NCBI GenBank assembly: GCA_943372215.1
Contig: CALRXU020000001.1
Location: 186,001 to 250,000 of the forward strand
Source of the DNA: UBA6183 sp943372215
GTDB taxonomy: Bacteria; Bacteroidota; Bacteroidia; UKL13-3
DNA length: 64,000 nt
Direction: 5' to 3'
Both the position numbers and the translations under genes were made by a program. Positions 1 through 6,101 of this stretch are shown here, piece after piece. The number at the start of each line of letters is the position of its first letter. Within the stretch, counting starts at the first letter, position 1. The notes below the pieces were generated by a model, which was not told the origin of the DNA, ran no database searches, and saw only the letters and a list, made by a program, of their open reading frames with translations.

Positions 1-1287
1 TGATGGGATTAAACCACTTGGTGTTGAAATGGTATCGAACCAATTAAATATGTTTTTTATTTCGTGTTGGTTTAACAATACCTCTGTGGCAGTAGCCGGA
101 TAAAAATTGGCTTGGGCGCGCATGGCGGGAAGTCCGCTTCTCAATAACCCATAATTTGCGTAGTCAGGCCCCTCTGCATAAGGGCTATAGGAGTCAGAGG
201 TGGTATTTAAGGGCGATTGGGGGACATCTCTGGCAGGCCACCAATGTTTGCCTACAAACAGGTTTTCACGCAAACCTTCATACCCCAATTTGTTCCAGTT
301 TATGGGGCTATAATTGGGGCGGGCTATTTGCATGCCTTTGCCTTTTAAAAAACCGAGTACACCACCAACGTAACTGGTTTCTACTCCAGCATCATTTAAT
401 ACTTGCGCTGCCATCAACAGGGTGCTTGCTGCTTTAATGCCGTGGTTCTTCTTCCATCCGTATTTATGTTCTACCAATCCATCAAAGTTCTCACTGTACA
501 TATAAAAATCGCGTACCATCCTGCGCAAACGGTTTCTGGGGCTGCATTTGCCTTGGTTTCTATCGGCATCGCCAAACCCGTAAGGGTTACGCCCGGCACT
601 GCGCAACTCTGGCACCTCGTAAGCACCTTTTAACAGATCATAACATTGCAACCAAAACATAATGCTCTCGCTGTAATGCTGCATTTCGTCTAAAAAAATT
701 TCTGCTTTATATAATTGCAGGGCTCCATAAGTGACTTGCCCAACTAAACCGGAAATAAACCAGAGTGGACTTGGTTTTTCGGCATCCACGCTTCCTGTAA
801 TGTTATCAAACCCTTGCAAGGCACGGTCTCTAAAAGCATTGCGTGTGGCTCCAGTTGGGTCAAGTGTGTCTAGGTAATTACCATTACTATCCAACCCTAT
901 TAAAAACACAAAGGCATTGTTTTTGGCCCAGTAGGGCAACTCACTAAAAGTATATACGCCATTAACTTTCTTTTTAAACCCATCATCGTCTGTGGTGTTG
1001 ATGGGCTTGATGGCATCTTTATATAACCCTTTATAGGTTTCATAAATTGGCCCCTTATCTATGTTCAAAGACGCAGTAATAATCGTTGCTCGTATAATTT
1101 GAATTGTGGAATCGAAAGGAAATCCATTTTTTCTATCAAAAATGGTATATGGATGCCCATATTGACCACCTGCAATTTGATGTCGTTTGCGATTCAACTC
1201 ATCGTAGCCTGTACAATTGTCCTGAGCCTTTATAATTGTATTCAGCAATAACATTAGAGCTATTAAGCTCAATTTTAAAACTTTCAT
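1..1287 (-). CDS. Secreted polysaccharide-lyase-like protein (3' end beyond window)
   Basis: The reading frame is open for 429 codons from ATG at 1287 to the left edge, so the protein is incomplete at its C-terminus. Residues 1-22 form a signal peptide ending in KAQ with no lipobox, so a soluble periplasmic or secreted product is expected. Residues 38-54 carry IAGGQYGHPYTIFDRKN, a stretch also found in the three short ORFs at 2071, 3030 and 4131. Further on there are many aromatic residues, a KNHGIKAAS segment near residue 282 and EGPDYANYG near residue 372. The latter resembles the EGxxYxxYG signature of heparinase II/III and alginate-lyase alpha/alpha-barrels. A polysaccharide lyase or similar glycan-active enzyme is therefore my best guess, from motif memory only. 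It starts 5 bp after the stop of the lipoprotein gene at 1293, so the two are very likely cotranscribed. Confidence 0.6.
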   Translation of the reverse strand, partial: MKVLKLSLIALMLLLNTIIKAQDNCTGYDELNRKRHQIAGGQYGHPYTIFDRKNGFPFDSTIQIIRATIITASLNIDKGPIYETYKGLYKDAIKPINTTDDDGFKKKVNGVYTFSELPYWAKNNAFVFLIGLDSNGNYLDTLDPTGATRNAFRDRALQGFDNITGSVDAEKPSPLWFISGLVGQVTYGALQLYKAEIFLDEMQHYSESIMFWLQCYDLLKGAYEVPELRSAGRNPYGFGDADRNQGKCSPRNRLRRMVRDFYMYSENFDGLVEHKYGWKKNHGIKAASTLLMAAQVLNDAGVETSYVGGVLGFLKGKGMQIARPNYSPINWNKLGYEGLRENLFVGKHWWPARDVPQSPLNTTSDSYSPYAEGPDYANYGLLRSGLPAMRAQANFYPATATEVLLNQHEIKNIFNWFDTISTPSGLIPS

Positions 1288-1292
1288 AATCG

Positions 1293-1949
1293 TTATGGAT
1301 TTATTATGGTAAACTGTTTGCCGTTTTGGATATCATTGATACGAAATGCTCCAAAATCTTTATTTATATACATGACCCCCGTTATAGAATCACTAAACTC
1401 TCGATATACATATACCGAATTCTTATAGTTTCTATTATTGAATACGATATTGTTCTGAAATTGACGAAGCCTATCATTCCCAATATCAAAATCATATAAA
1501 TAATAGTTGACACTATTAAACGCAATATTTACATTATCAGTGTACTCAGTTGTAGGTTTCCCGATAGTAAAACTTATTGTTCTTTTTTTAGCATGCTGTA
1601 CCTTAAAAGAAGCACTTCCCTTAATTGTGTGATAAGTTGCAGTAATATTTTGATAATAATTCCAATAGTTACAAATGCGATTTGGGTTAAAATTGGCATC
1701 TTCTATGTGATACGTAGTGTCTATCTTCTTTAGGGCAAAAGTTACTGTATCTCCCTTATCGCTGGCAAAGCTGATGGTATCGAAATTGGGGTTGTTAAAG
1801 TAGGGGGTTTTGCTAAGTTGGTCCGCTCTTAAATAATGGTAAGTGGTAGTACTGTTGCAGGGTTTGGGGCCGTCATCAACCGTGCAGGTTTGTAGGGTAA
1901 CTGCTGCAAAGAGTATGACTAAATAAGGGAGGTATTTTTTTTGTGGCAT
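1293..1949 (-). CDS. Small lipoprotein, array unit 1
   Basis: I use the ATG at 1949 (218 aa) rather than the upstream in-frame ATG at 2042. Translation from 1949 begins with a lysine-rich n-region, a hydrophobic core and an LQTC cysteine (Thr at -1 is unusual for a lipobox), which makes a plausible lipoprotein signal. The protein has the same length as the one at 4343 and is strongly similar to it along its whole length: shared SKTPYFNNP, FDTISF, GDTVTFALKKIDTTY and NPNRICNYW blocks. All four lipoproteins of the array end with a similar block (here YINKDFGAFRI). I do not recognise the family. It is followed directly by the long lyase-like gene. Role unknown; a surface partner or binding subunit of the neighbouring enzyme is an inference from synteny. 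Confidence 0.7.
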   Translation of the reverse strand: MPQKKYLPYLVILFAAVTLQTCTVDDGPKPCNSTTTYHYLRADQLSKTPYFNNPNFDTISFASDKGDTVTFALKKIDTTYHIEDANFNPNRICNYWNYYQNITATYHTIKGSASFKVQHAKKRTISFTIGKPTTEYTDNVNIAFNSVNYYLYDFDIGNDRLRQFQNNIVFNNRNYKNSVYVYREFSDSITGVMYINKDFGAFRINDIQNGKQFTIINP

Positions 1950-2003
1950 GGTGAATAGGTGGTTAGTTGATTTGTTAATTGAGTGGTTGGTTTTTAGGTT
2001 TAT

Positions 2004-2011
2004 CAAATATA
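2004..2011 (-). promoter_or_regulatory. Putative -7 promoter element, array unit 1
   Basis: On the minus strand this reads TATATTTG, an exact match to the Bacteroidota TAnnTTTG -7 consensus, about 55 bp upstream of the ATG at 1949. A TTG lies 22 bp further upstream as a weak -33 candidate. The same element recurs at the same place in the next units (2961, 4087), which supports a functional role. Confidence 0.5.
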
Positions 2012-2021
2012 ATCTTTTTAC

Positions 2022-2121
2022 AAAAATGCGCATCAACAACATGTTATTTATTTATGACCAATTACACTATTTATAGTTTCATCAAAAGACAATCCGTCTT
2101 TCTATCAAAGGTGGTATAAGG
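2022..2121. repeat. 100-bp direct repeat, copy 1
   Basis: These 100 bases are identical to 2981-3080. On the minus strand the repeat holds the last ~17 codons of the short secreted ORF, its stop, and two palindromes, AACATGTT and ATGCGCAT, separated by 4 bp. The TAnnTTTG element of the next unit lies just outside it. A diverged third copy lies at 4105-4205. Perfect identity next to diverged lipoprotein genes points to recent duplication or gene conversion. Confidence 0.9.
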
Positions 2122-2277
2122 CTTACCATATAACATGGTGGGGAACTTAAGCCGACCACGGTTTAATTCCTTGGGTTGTTTAAAGAGCGGATACCCAAAA
2201 CTCTCGCAGGTTTGGCTTTTTGCTTCATGGCCAATACAAATGGCCATGAGTACTAAAAAAATGATTTTTTTGAGCAT
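2071..2277 (-). pseudogene. N-terminal remnant of the secreted lyase-like gene, unit 2
   Basis: This 68-codon ORF starts with a signal peptide ending near AKSQ and keeps the PYTTFDRK motif of the long gene at 1-1287. It then ends abruptly at LLMKL. Compared with the remnant at 4131, the DNA after FDRK lacks one base; restoring it would give a frame resembling LSFDET(I/L)N followed by an HK-stop. It therefore looks like a truncated and frameshifted 5' copy. A functional small exported peptide cannot be excluded, because signal peptide and start are intact. It lies 5 bp after the lipoprotein gene at 2283. Confidence 0.55.
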
Positions 2278-2282
2278 ACTGG

Positions 2283-2912
2283 TTATTTTTTGATGATTGA
2301 ATAGGTTTCTCCTTGTTGAATATTTGCAATTTTTAATATCCCAAAATCTTTATTGTAAAACAACTCGTAGTTTGTATCAAATTGATTAAACTCGTTTTTT
2401 ACATAAGACAACAACAACCTGACTCGTTTATAAACTTGGTTACCCACCGTCAAGCTGTCAAAATAATATTGACTCGATAAGTTTTTTATACCTACTGATG
2501 GATATTCAGCATCAAAGTTAATAGGATATGATTTTACGTTAATCGTTAAAGTATAATTTCTTCTTTGCATTGTTAACTCAAAACTTAAATCTCCTTTAAT
2601 GGGTGTAAACTTTAATTTGTACGCTTGATAATCTTCGGTTTCGTTTTGGGGGCAACTGGGGTACAATATGGAATATTCCCTATCGTAGTAATATTGTTTG
2701 CCTTGCCCTACCACCACTTGAGTATCGCCTTTGTTATTTAAAAAATAAAGGGTGTCTGTTCCTGTATATGGTACTTTTGCCAATTCATCAGCGGTAAAGT
2801 TAATAATGGTATTTTTGGCATCCGGGCAATTGATGGATTCATCCGTGCAGCTATGCATCATAAATGCACCTGAAAAGAATATAGCAATAAAAAAGAGTTT
2901 GCGTAGTAACAT
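2283..2912 (-). CDS. Small lipoprotein, array unit 2
   Basis: The product has 209 aa. The signal peptide ends in MMHSC, a lipobox-like cysteine at about residue 22. The body shares with its neighbours the pattern ADELAKVPY...DTLYFLNNKGDT and the terminal YNKDFGILKI block. It is closer to the unit 3 lipoprotein (shared GQG, tyrosine-rich block and a Cys after a Pro-rich stretch) than to units 1 and 4. No family is recognised. It is probably anchored in the outer membrane facing the periplasm or surface. Gene order (lipoprotein, then remnant of the secreted protein) is the same as in the other three units. Confidence 0.7.
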   Translation of the reverse strand: MLLRKLFFIAIFFSGAFMMHSCTDESINCPDAKNTIINFTADELAKVPYTGTDTLYFLNNKGDTQVVVGQGKQYYYDREYSILYPSCPQNETEDYQAYKLKFTPIKGDLSFELTMQRRNYTLTINVKSYPINFDAEYPSVGIKNLSSQYYFDSLTVGNQVYKRVRLLLSYVKNEFNQFDTNYELFYNKDFGILKIANIQQGETYSIIKK

Positions 2913-2960
2913 GGTAATTTTGGATTACTGGGTAATTTGCTAATTAGGTTATCGGCTTAT

Positions 2961-2968
2961 CAAATATG
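2961..2968 (-). promoter_or_regulatory. Putative -7 promoter element, array unit 2
   Basis: The minus strand reads CATATTTG, 7 of 8 matches to TAnnTTTG, about 50 bp before the lipoprotein start at 2912. It sits at the position equivalent to the exact matches at 2004 and 4087, next to repeat copy 2. Confidence 0.4.
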
Positions 2969-2980
2969 ATTTTTAAAAAA

Positions 2981-3080
2981 AAAAATGCGCATCAACAACA
3001 TGTTATTTATTTATGACCAATTACACTATTTATAGTTTCATCAAAAGACAATCCGTCTTTCTATCAAAGGTGGTATAAGG
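2981..3080. repeat. 100-bp direct repeat, copy 2
   Basis: Identical over all 100 bases to 2022-2121, offset by 959 bp. It contains the 3' end of the ORF at 3030 and the same pair of palindromes (ATGCGCAT, AACATGTT). Identity stops at 3080, inside the coding sequence of the short secreted ORF. Confidence 0.9.
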
Positions 3081-3323
3081 ATACCTATACTGACCACCTG
3101 CTATTTGTGCTTTAATGTTGTTTCTGATGTTGGTGAGTGCAGTATTGAGTGTCCAACCTGTTTTGCGTTTGTTAAATAGGGTAAATGGATAACTGATATC
3201 CGCCTCAACAGGCTCATAACGGCCACGGTAATATTCTTTTGGCACATTAGTTTTGTAAGCACATTGTCCGCATAACAATGATGCAAATTGCATTGCCAGA
3301 TAAAATAAAATAAGGTGTCTCAT
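3030..3323 (-). pseudogene. N-terminal remnant of the secreted lyase-like gene, unit 3
   Basis: This 97-codon ORF has a signal peptide ending near LLCGQ, then about 55 residues not obviously shared with the other copies. It ends with AQIAGGQYRYPYTTFDRK, matching residues 38-53 of the long gene. The last residues (TDCLLMKL) are identical to those of the ORF at 2071 because both lie in the 100-bp repeat and share the same one-base deletion. It is best read as a truncated paralogue, although it could be translated as a small exported protein. It follows the lipoprotein gene at 3333 after 9 bp. Confidence 0.55.
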
Positions 3324-3332
3324 AGATATTGA

Positions 3333-3944
3333 TTATTTAATTTGTTTACGCCAAATCAGTCCATCTTTTGTTATTTTTAATATCCCAAATTTGTAATTAT
3401 AGAGTAAAGGAATATTAGCAACACTTGGCCTACTGCTATATAGCAATACACCATTATAAATCTTTGAATTAATTAAAACAGTATCAATATATCTATTTGT
3501 ATAATTGACAAACTCAAAATAAGGGTCGTATAAGCTAATATTATTAATGTTAAAGTAAACAGTAACTCCATTATCGCTAGTCACTTTATAGTTAATAGTA
3601 TTGATTAAAGGGCTGGTTCCTTTAAAGTAATATTCAATGGTTTCATAACTTTTGGCATCCACCTCCTGGCAATCAGGGTTTGGTGAGCGCCTTGTCCCAA
3701 TTACATCGTAATCCCTTTTTGCACCCTGTCCATAAAGGGTGGCGGTATCGCCCTCATCACTGATGTAAACCAAGGTATCGCGCCCATCTGTGCGGTAAGG
3801 TATTTTGTTGATGTCAGCAGTATCCAAATTGTAGGTCACATTTTGGGTAGGCGAAACATCACAAGGGTTATCAGGTTTGCAATTGCTCAACACCAAGGCA
3901 GGTATAAGTAATAACAAGAAACAGAGGTATTTTTTTAGCAGCAT
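3333..3944 (-). CDS. Small lipoprotein, array unit 3
   Basis: The product has 203 aa with a classical lipoprotein signal (hydrophobic stretch ending LVLSNC, Cys about residue 22). It shares the array pattern: DINKIPY, a DTLVYISDEGDT block, then a YNYKFGILKI block near the C-terminus. The C-terminus (WRKQIK) is shorter and more basic than in the other three. The family is not recognised. Its promoter element lies about 145 bp upstream instead of about 50 bp, because a palindrome-bearing segment (about 4000-4060) sits in its leader. Confidence 0.7.
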   Translation of the reverse strand: MLLKKYLCFLLLLIPALVLSNCKPDNPCDVSPTQNVTYNLDTADINKIPYRTDGRDTLVYISDEGDTATLYGQGAKRDYDVIGTRRSPNPDCQEVDAKSYETIEYYFKGTSPLINTINYKVTSDNGVTVYFNINNISLYDPYFEFVNYTNRYIDTVLINSKIYNGVLLYSSRPSVANIPLLYNYKFGILKITKDGLIWRKQIK

Positions 3945-4000
3945 GGTGGATGGATGGGTTATCGGTTGATTGGGTTGTTAGTTAACTAGGTTATGGGTTT

Positions 4001-4017
4001 CCCGAGGCAAGCTCGGG
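4001..4017. repeat. Inverted repeat CCCGAG-5-CTCGGG (REP-like)
   Basis: A perfect 6-bp GC-rich stem with a 5-nt loop in an otherwise AT-rich leader between units 3 and 4. A related sequence, CCCGAGCTTACCT, occurs once more at 5452-5464 and matches the reverse complement of this element at 12 of 13 positions. It may be a small dispersed palindromic element; the leader of unit 3 is about 90 bp longer than those of its sister units. Confidence 0.45.
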
Positions 4018-4086
4018 ATTAATTCGACTGCGCTTTTTCTGCGAAAACCTGTCTCATTAAATTGGTTGATTAGGTAGTTAGTTTAT

Positions 4087-4094
4087 CAAATATA
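4087..4094 (-). promoter_or_regulatory. Putative -7 promoter element, array unit 3
   Basis: The minus strand reads TATATTTG, an exact TAnnTTTG match beside repeat copy 3. It would drive the lipoprotein gene at 3333 with a leader of about 140 nt that includes the inverted repeat at 4001. Confidence 0.45.
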
Positions 4095-4104
4095 ATTTTT
4101 TTAC

Positions 4105-4205
4105 AAGAATGCGCATCAATAACATGTTATCTATTTATGACTAATTACACGATTTAATGTTTCATCAAAAGACAATGCATTTTTTCTATCAAATATAGTG
4201 TATGG
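4105..4205. repeat. Diverged third copy of the 100-bp repeat
   Basis: It aligns along its length with 2022-2121 and 2981-3080, with scattered substitutions and one extra base. That extra base keeps the frame of the ORF at 4131 open into FDETLN instead of DCLLMKL. Both palindromes (ATGCGCAT and AACATGTT) are conserved. Confidence 0.8.
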
Positions 4206-4340
4206 ATGCCCATACTGACCTCCCGCAATTTGATGTCTTTTTCTAAAAAGTTCTTCATAACCAGTGCAGTTTTCCTGAGCTTTTGACTTAATAATAACTA
4301 CCATGGCAGTTAGAATTAAAATTACTTTAACTAATCTCAT
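4131..4340 (-). pseudogene. N-terminal remnant of the secreted lyase-like gene, unit 4
   Basis: This 69-codon ORF is nearly collinear with the first ~60 residues of the long gene at 1-1287. It has a signal peptide ending in KAQ, then NCTGYEEL, RKRHQIAGGQYGHPYTIFDRKN and LSFDET. It then stops after RVISHK, where the long gene continues for at least 370 more residues. It is the least decayed of the three remnants and lacks the one-base deletion seen in the other two. Its start lies 2 bp after the stop of the lipoprotein gene at 4343. Confidence 0.6.
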
Positions 4341-4342
4341 GT

Positions 4343-4999
4343 TTAAGGTTCTATTATTGTCCAGTTTGTGTTATTTATTTTATCTTCAAAATTGAGTACG
4401 CCATACTCTTTATTAATGAAAATCTTTCCTATCGCTGATTCGCTAAATTCTGCAAAAAGAAAGTTACAATTACTGAACTCTATATTATTAAATGTCACTT
4501 TATCCACAAAAGAACCCCCATTATTAGTGCCAATATTTATATCCCTTATGTAGAATTTAATTCCATTAAAATTAAATCGCACATAACCTGAATATACGTC
4601 AGTTGGCCTACCATTAGAAAATGTAAATTGGGTTTTTTCGGGATGCAGTACCTCAAAGCTCCCATTTCCTTTAATGGTGTTGTACTTAGCCGAAATGTTT
4701 TGGTGATATTGCCAATAATTACAAATACGATTAGGGTTATTATTTGTATCTTCTATGTAATACGTAGTGTCTATCTTTTTTAGCGCAAAGGTTACAGTAT
4801 CACCTTGATTACTAATAAAACTGATAGTATCGAAATCGGGGTTGTTAAAGTAGGGAGTTTTACTAAGTTGGTCTGTTGTTAAATAATGGTAAGTTGTAGT
4901 GCTTTCGCAAGGTTTAGGCCCGTCATCGGGTTTGCATGTTTGTAAGGTAACCGCAGCTACGAATAGTACTATGATGGGAATGATATTTTTTAGAGACAT
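4343..4999 (-). CDS. Small lipoprotein, array unit 4 (first of the array)
   Basis: I use the ATG at 4999 (218 aa); the longer frame from 5008 would need a TTG. The signal peptide ends in VTLQTC, identical to unit 1 at that point. The mature protein is a close paralogue of the unit 1 lipoprotein: TTTYHYL, DQLSKTPYFNNP, GDTVTFALKKIDTTYYIED, NPNRICNYW. Divergence rises toward the C-terminus, which ends NWTIIEP. Function unknown. Upstream lies the 630-bp gene-free region. I see no exact TAnnTTTG match at the position used by the other units, so its promoter may differ. Confidence 0.7.
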   Translation of the reverse strand: MSLKNIIPIIVLFVAAVTLQTCKPDDGPKPCESTTTYHYLTTDQLSKTPYFNNPDFDTISFISNQGDTVTFALKKIDTTYYIEDTNNNPNRICNYWQYHQNISAKYNTIKGNGSFEVLHPEKTQFTFSNGRPTDVYSGYVRFNFNGIKFYIRDINIGTNNGGSFVDKVTFNNIEFSNCNFLFAEFSESAIGKIFINKEYGVLNFEDKINNTNWTIIEP

Positions 5000-5580
5000 G
5001 GTTATCAATTTATAAGTTCAATGTTACCTACTTTCATTTTAAATATGTTTAAAGGTATATACTCTCAACAATCATACTTAGGCATAAAACTGACTCCCTA
5101 ATATATACTTGATAAAAGCAGTTATATTTTTCTTTTACAAGAATACAACAGGATTTATATTACTTGGTTTAGTAGAAATACCCTTTTTTCATAGGGAAAA
5201 TACCCTTTTTTCTTAAAAAATACTTAATGCCCATGCGCTCACTCGTTTCAATCTTAAACCAAATTTAATAAATAATGAGTAAAAACAACCAGCAATTATA
5301 CAAATACGTATAAAAAATGTAAAATTACTATTTCTCCTTAAAGTGTATTGCTGCCGCTTTCATCATTTCACTTTAATACAAAGGCACTTCGCTCCTTTTA
5401 GCCCGTTTACATTTTGTTCCTAAAATCAGAACAAGCTTTGACACAGAAGTACCCGAGCTTACCTGCTGCAAGCAGAAAATCAAGACTGTTGAATTTTTAA
5501 TGATGTCTACTCATATTATGGAGAGGGATTTTTCCACCAAAGAAGGAGTAAAAACAGCTATGCAAGTTATTGAACACCCA
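5000..5580. other. Gene-free region between the lipoprotein array and trxA
   Basis: No convincing gene on either strand. The 74-codon plus-strand ORF at 5500 runs through the trxA terminator and into trxA antisense, and has no family resemblance. The region holds a direct repeat with a 22-bp period (5176-5212), an imperfect copy of the CCCGAG palindrome (5452-5464), a TTGTTC/GAACAA inverted repeat (5414-5434) and a small CTGCT-GCA-AGCAG hairpin near 5465. It probably holds the promoter of the array (minus strand) and regulatory sites. Confidence 0.6.
5176..5212. repeat. Direct repeat AAATACCCTTTTTTC, 22-bp period
   Basis: Two identical 15-base copies at 5176-5190 and 5198-5212, separated by 7 bp, so the period is 22 bp (about two helical turns). 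It lies about 180-210 bp upstream of the first lipoprotein of the array. The spacing suits a dimeric DNA-binding protein contacting one face of the helix; no regulator is identified. Confidence 0.5.
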
Positions 5581-5616
5581 AAAAAAAGGGCCGAAAGTAA
5601 AACTTCCAGCCCTTTT
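5581..5616 (-). terminator. Rho-independent terminator of trxA
   Basis: On the minus strand, GGGCTGGAAGT-TTT-ACTTTCGGCCC forms an 11-bp stem (two wobble pairs) with a 3-nt loop, followed by a run of seven T. It begins about 22 bp after the trxA stop codon. An A-run on the other side could let it also act for plus-strand transcripts. Confidence 0.85.
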
Positions 5617-5638
5617 CAAATATTGTTTAAACAACGGG

Positions 5639-5959
5639 TTAAGCCATTTGTCCGTTTAGTTTATTTACCAAAACATGCTTTGGCACTGCGCCAACTTGCT
5701 TATCAACCAACTTACCATCTTTAAAAAACAACAATGCAGGTATGCTCATAATGCCATATTCTGTAGCTATTCTTGGGTTGTGGTCAACGTTTACTTTTCC
5801 CACAACGGCTGTTTCGCCAAATTCTTTTGCAATTTCATCCACTACCGGGCCTACCATGCGGCAAGGTCCACACCACTCTGCCCAGAAATCAATTAATACA
5901 GGTTTGTTGCTTCTTAATACCAACTCATCAAAGTTGTTGTCAGTTATTTCTAATGCCAT
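5639..5959 (-). CDS. trxA: Thioredoxin
   Basis: The 106-aa product is a complete single-domain thioredoxin, a cytoplasmic dithiol reductant for enzymes such as ribonucleotide reductase and methionine sulfoxide reductase. The active site WCGPC lies at residues 29-33 (Cys30, Cys33), and the cis-proline segment IPALLFF is present. There is no signal peptide, so it is the cytoplasmic form and not a TlpA/DsbE-type protein. It sits alone, 142 bp downstream of dnaE on the same strand, with its own terminator, so it may be transcribed from its own promoter or by read-through from dnaE. Confidence 0.97.
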   Translation of the reverse strand: MALEITDNNFDELVLRSNKPVLIDFWAEWCGPCRMVGPVVDEIAKEFGETAVVGKVNVDHNPRIATEYGIMSIPALLFFKDGKLVDKQVGAVPKHVLVNKLNGQMA

Positions 5960-6101
5960 AATTTTATATTTTGCTTGTTTATATTACCATGCAATATTCA
6001 ACAATAATTCCAAAATGTAATCAGGTTGCTTTTTGGCAGTTATACCACACATCATTTTTAATTATTCTTATGCTCCCACACCAAAACTAAACTACTTATT
6101 A

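Noticed and set aside
156..633. Plus-strand ORFs of 93 and 76 codons at the left edge
   Set aside because: They lie antisense to the open lyase-like frame that runs from 1287 to the edge and show no signal, domain or start context of their own.
1950..2042. N-terminal extension of the unit 1 lipoprotein (start at 2042)
   Set aside because: The extra 31 residues are translated repeat and leader DNA and would bury the lipoprotein signal peptide; the ATG at 1949 matches the paralogues.
1..5008. The tandem array as a CRISPR or transposon array
   Set aside because: Repeat units are about 1 kb with coding content, not short spacers, and there is no transposase, integrase or terminal inverted repeat.
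5500..5724. 74-codon plus-strand ORF
   Set aside because: It crosses the trxA terminator hairpin and reads antisense into trxA; composition is not protein-like.
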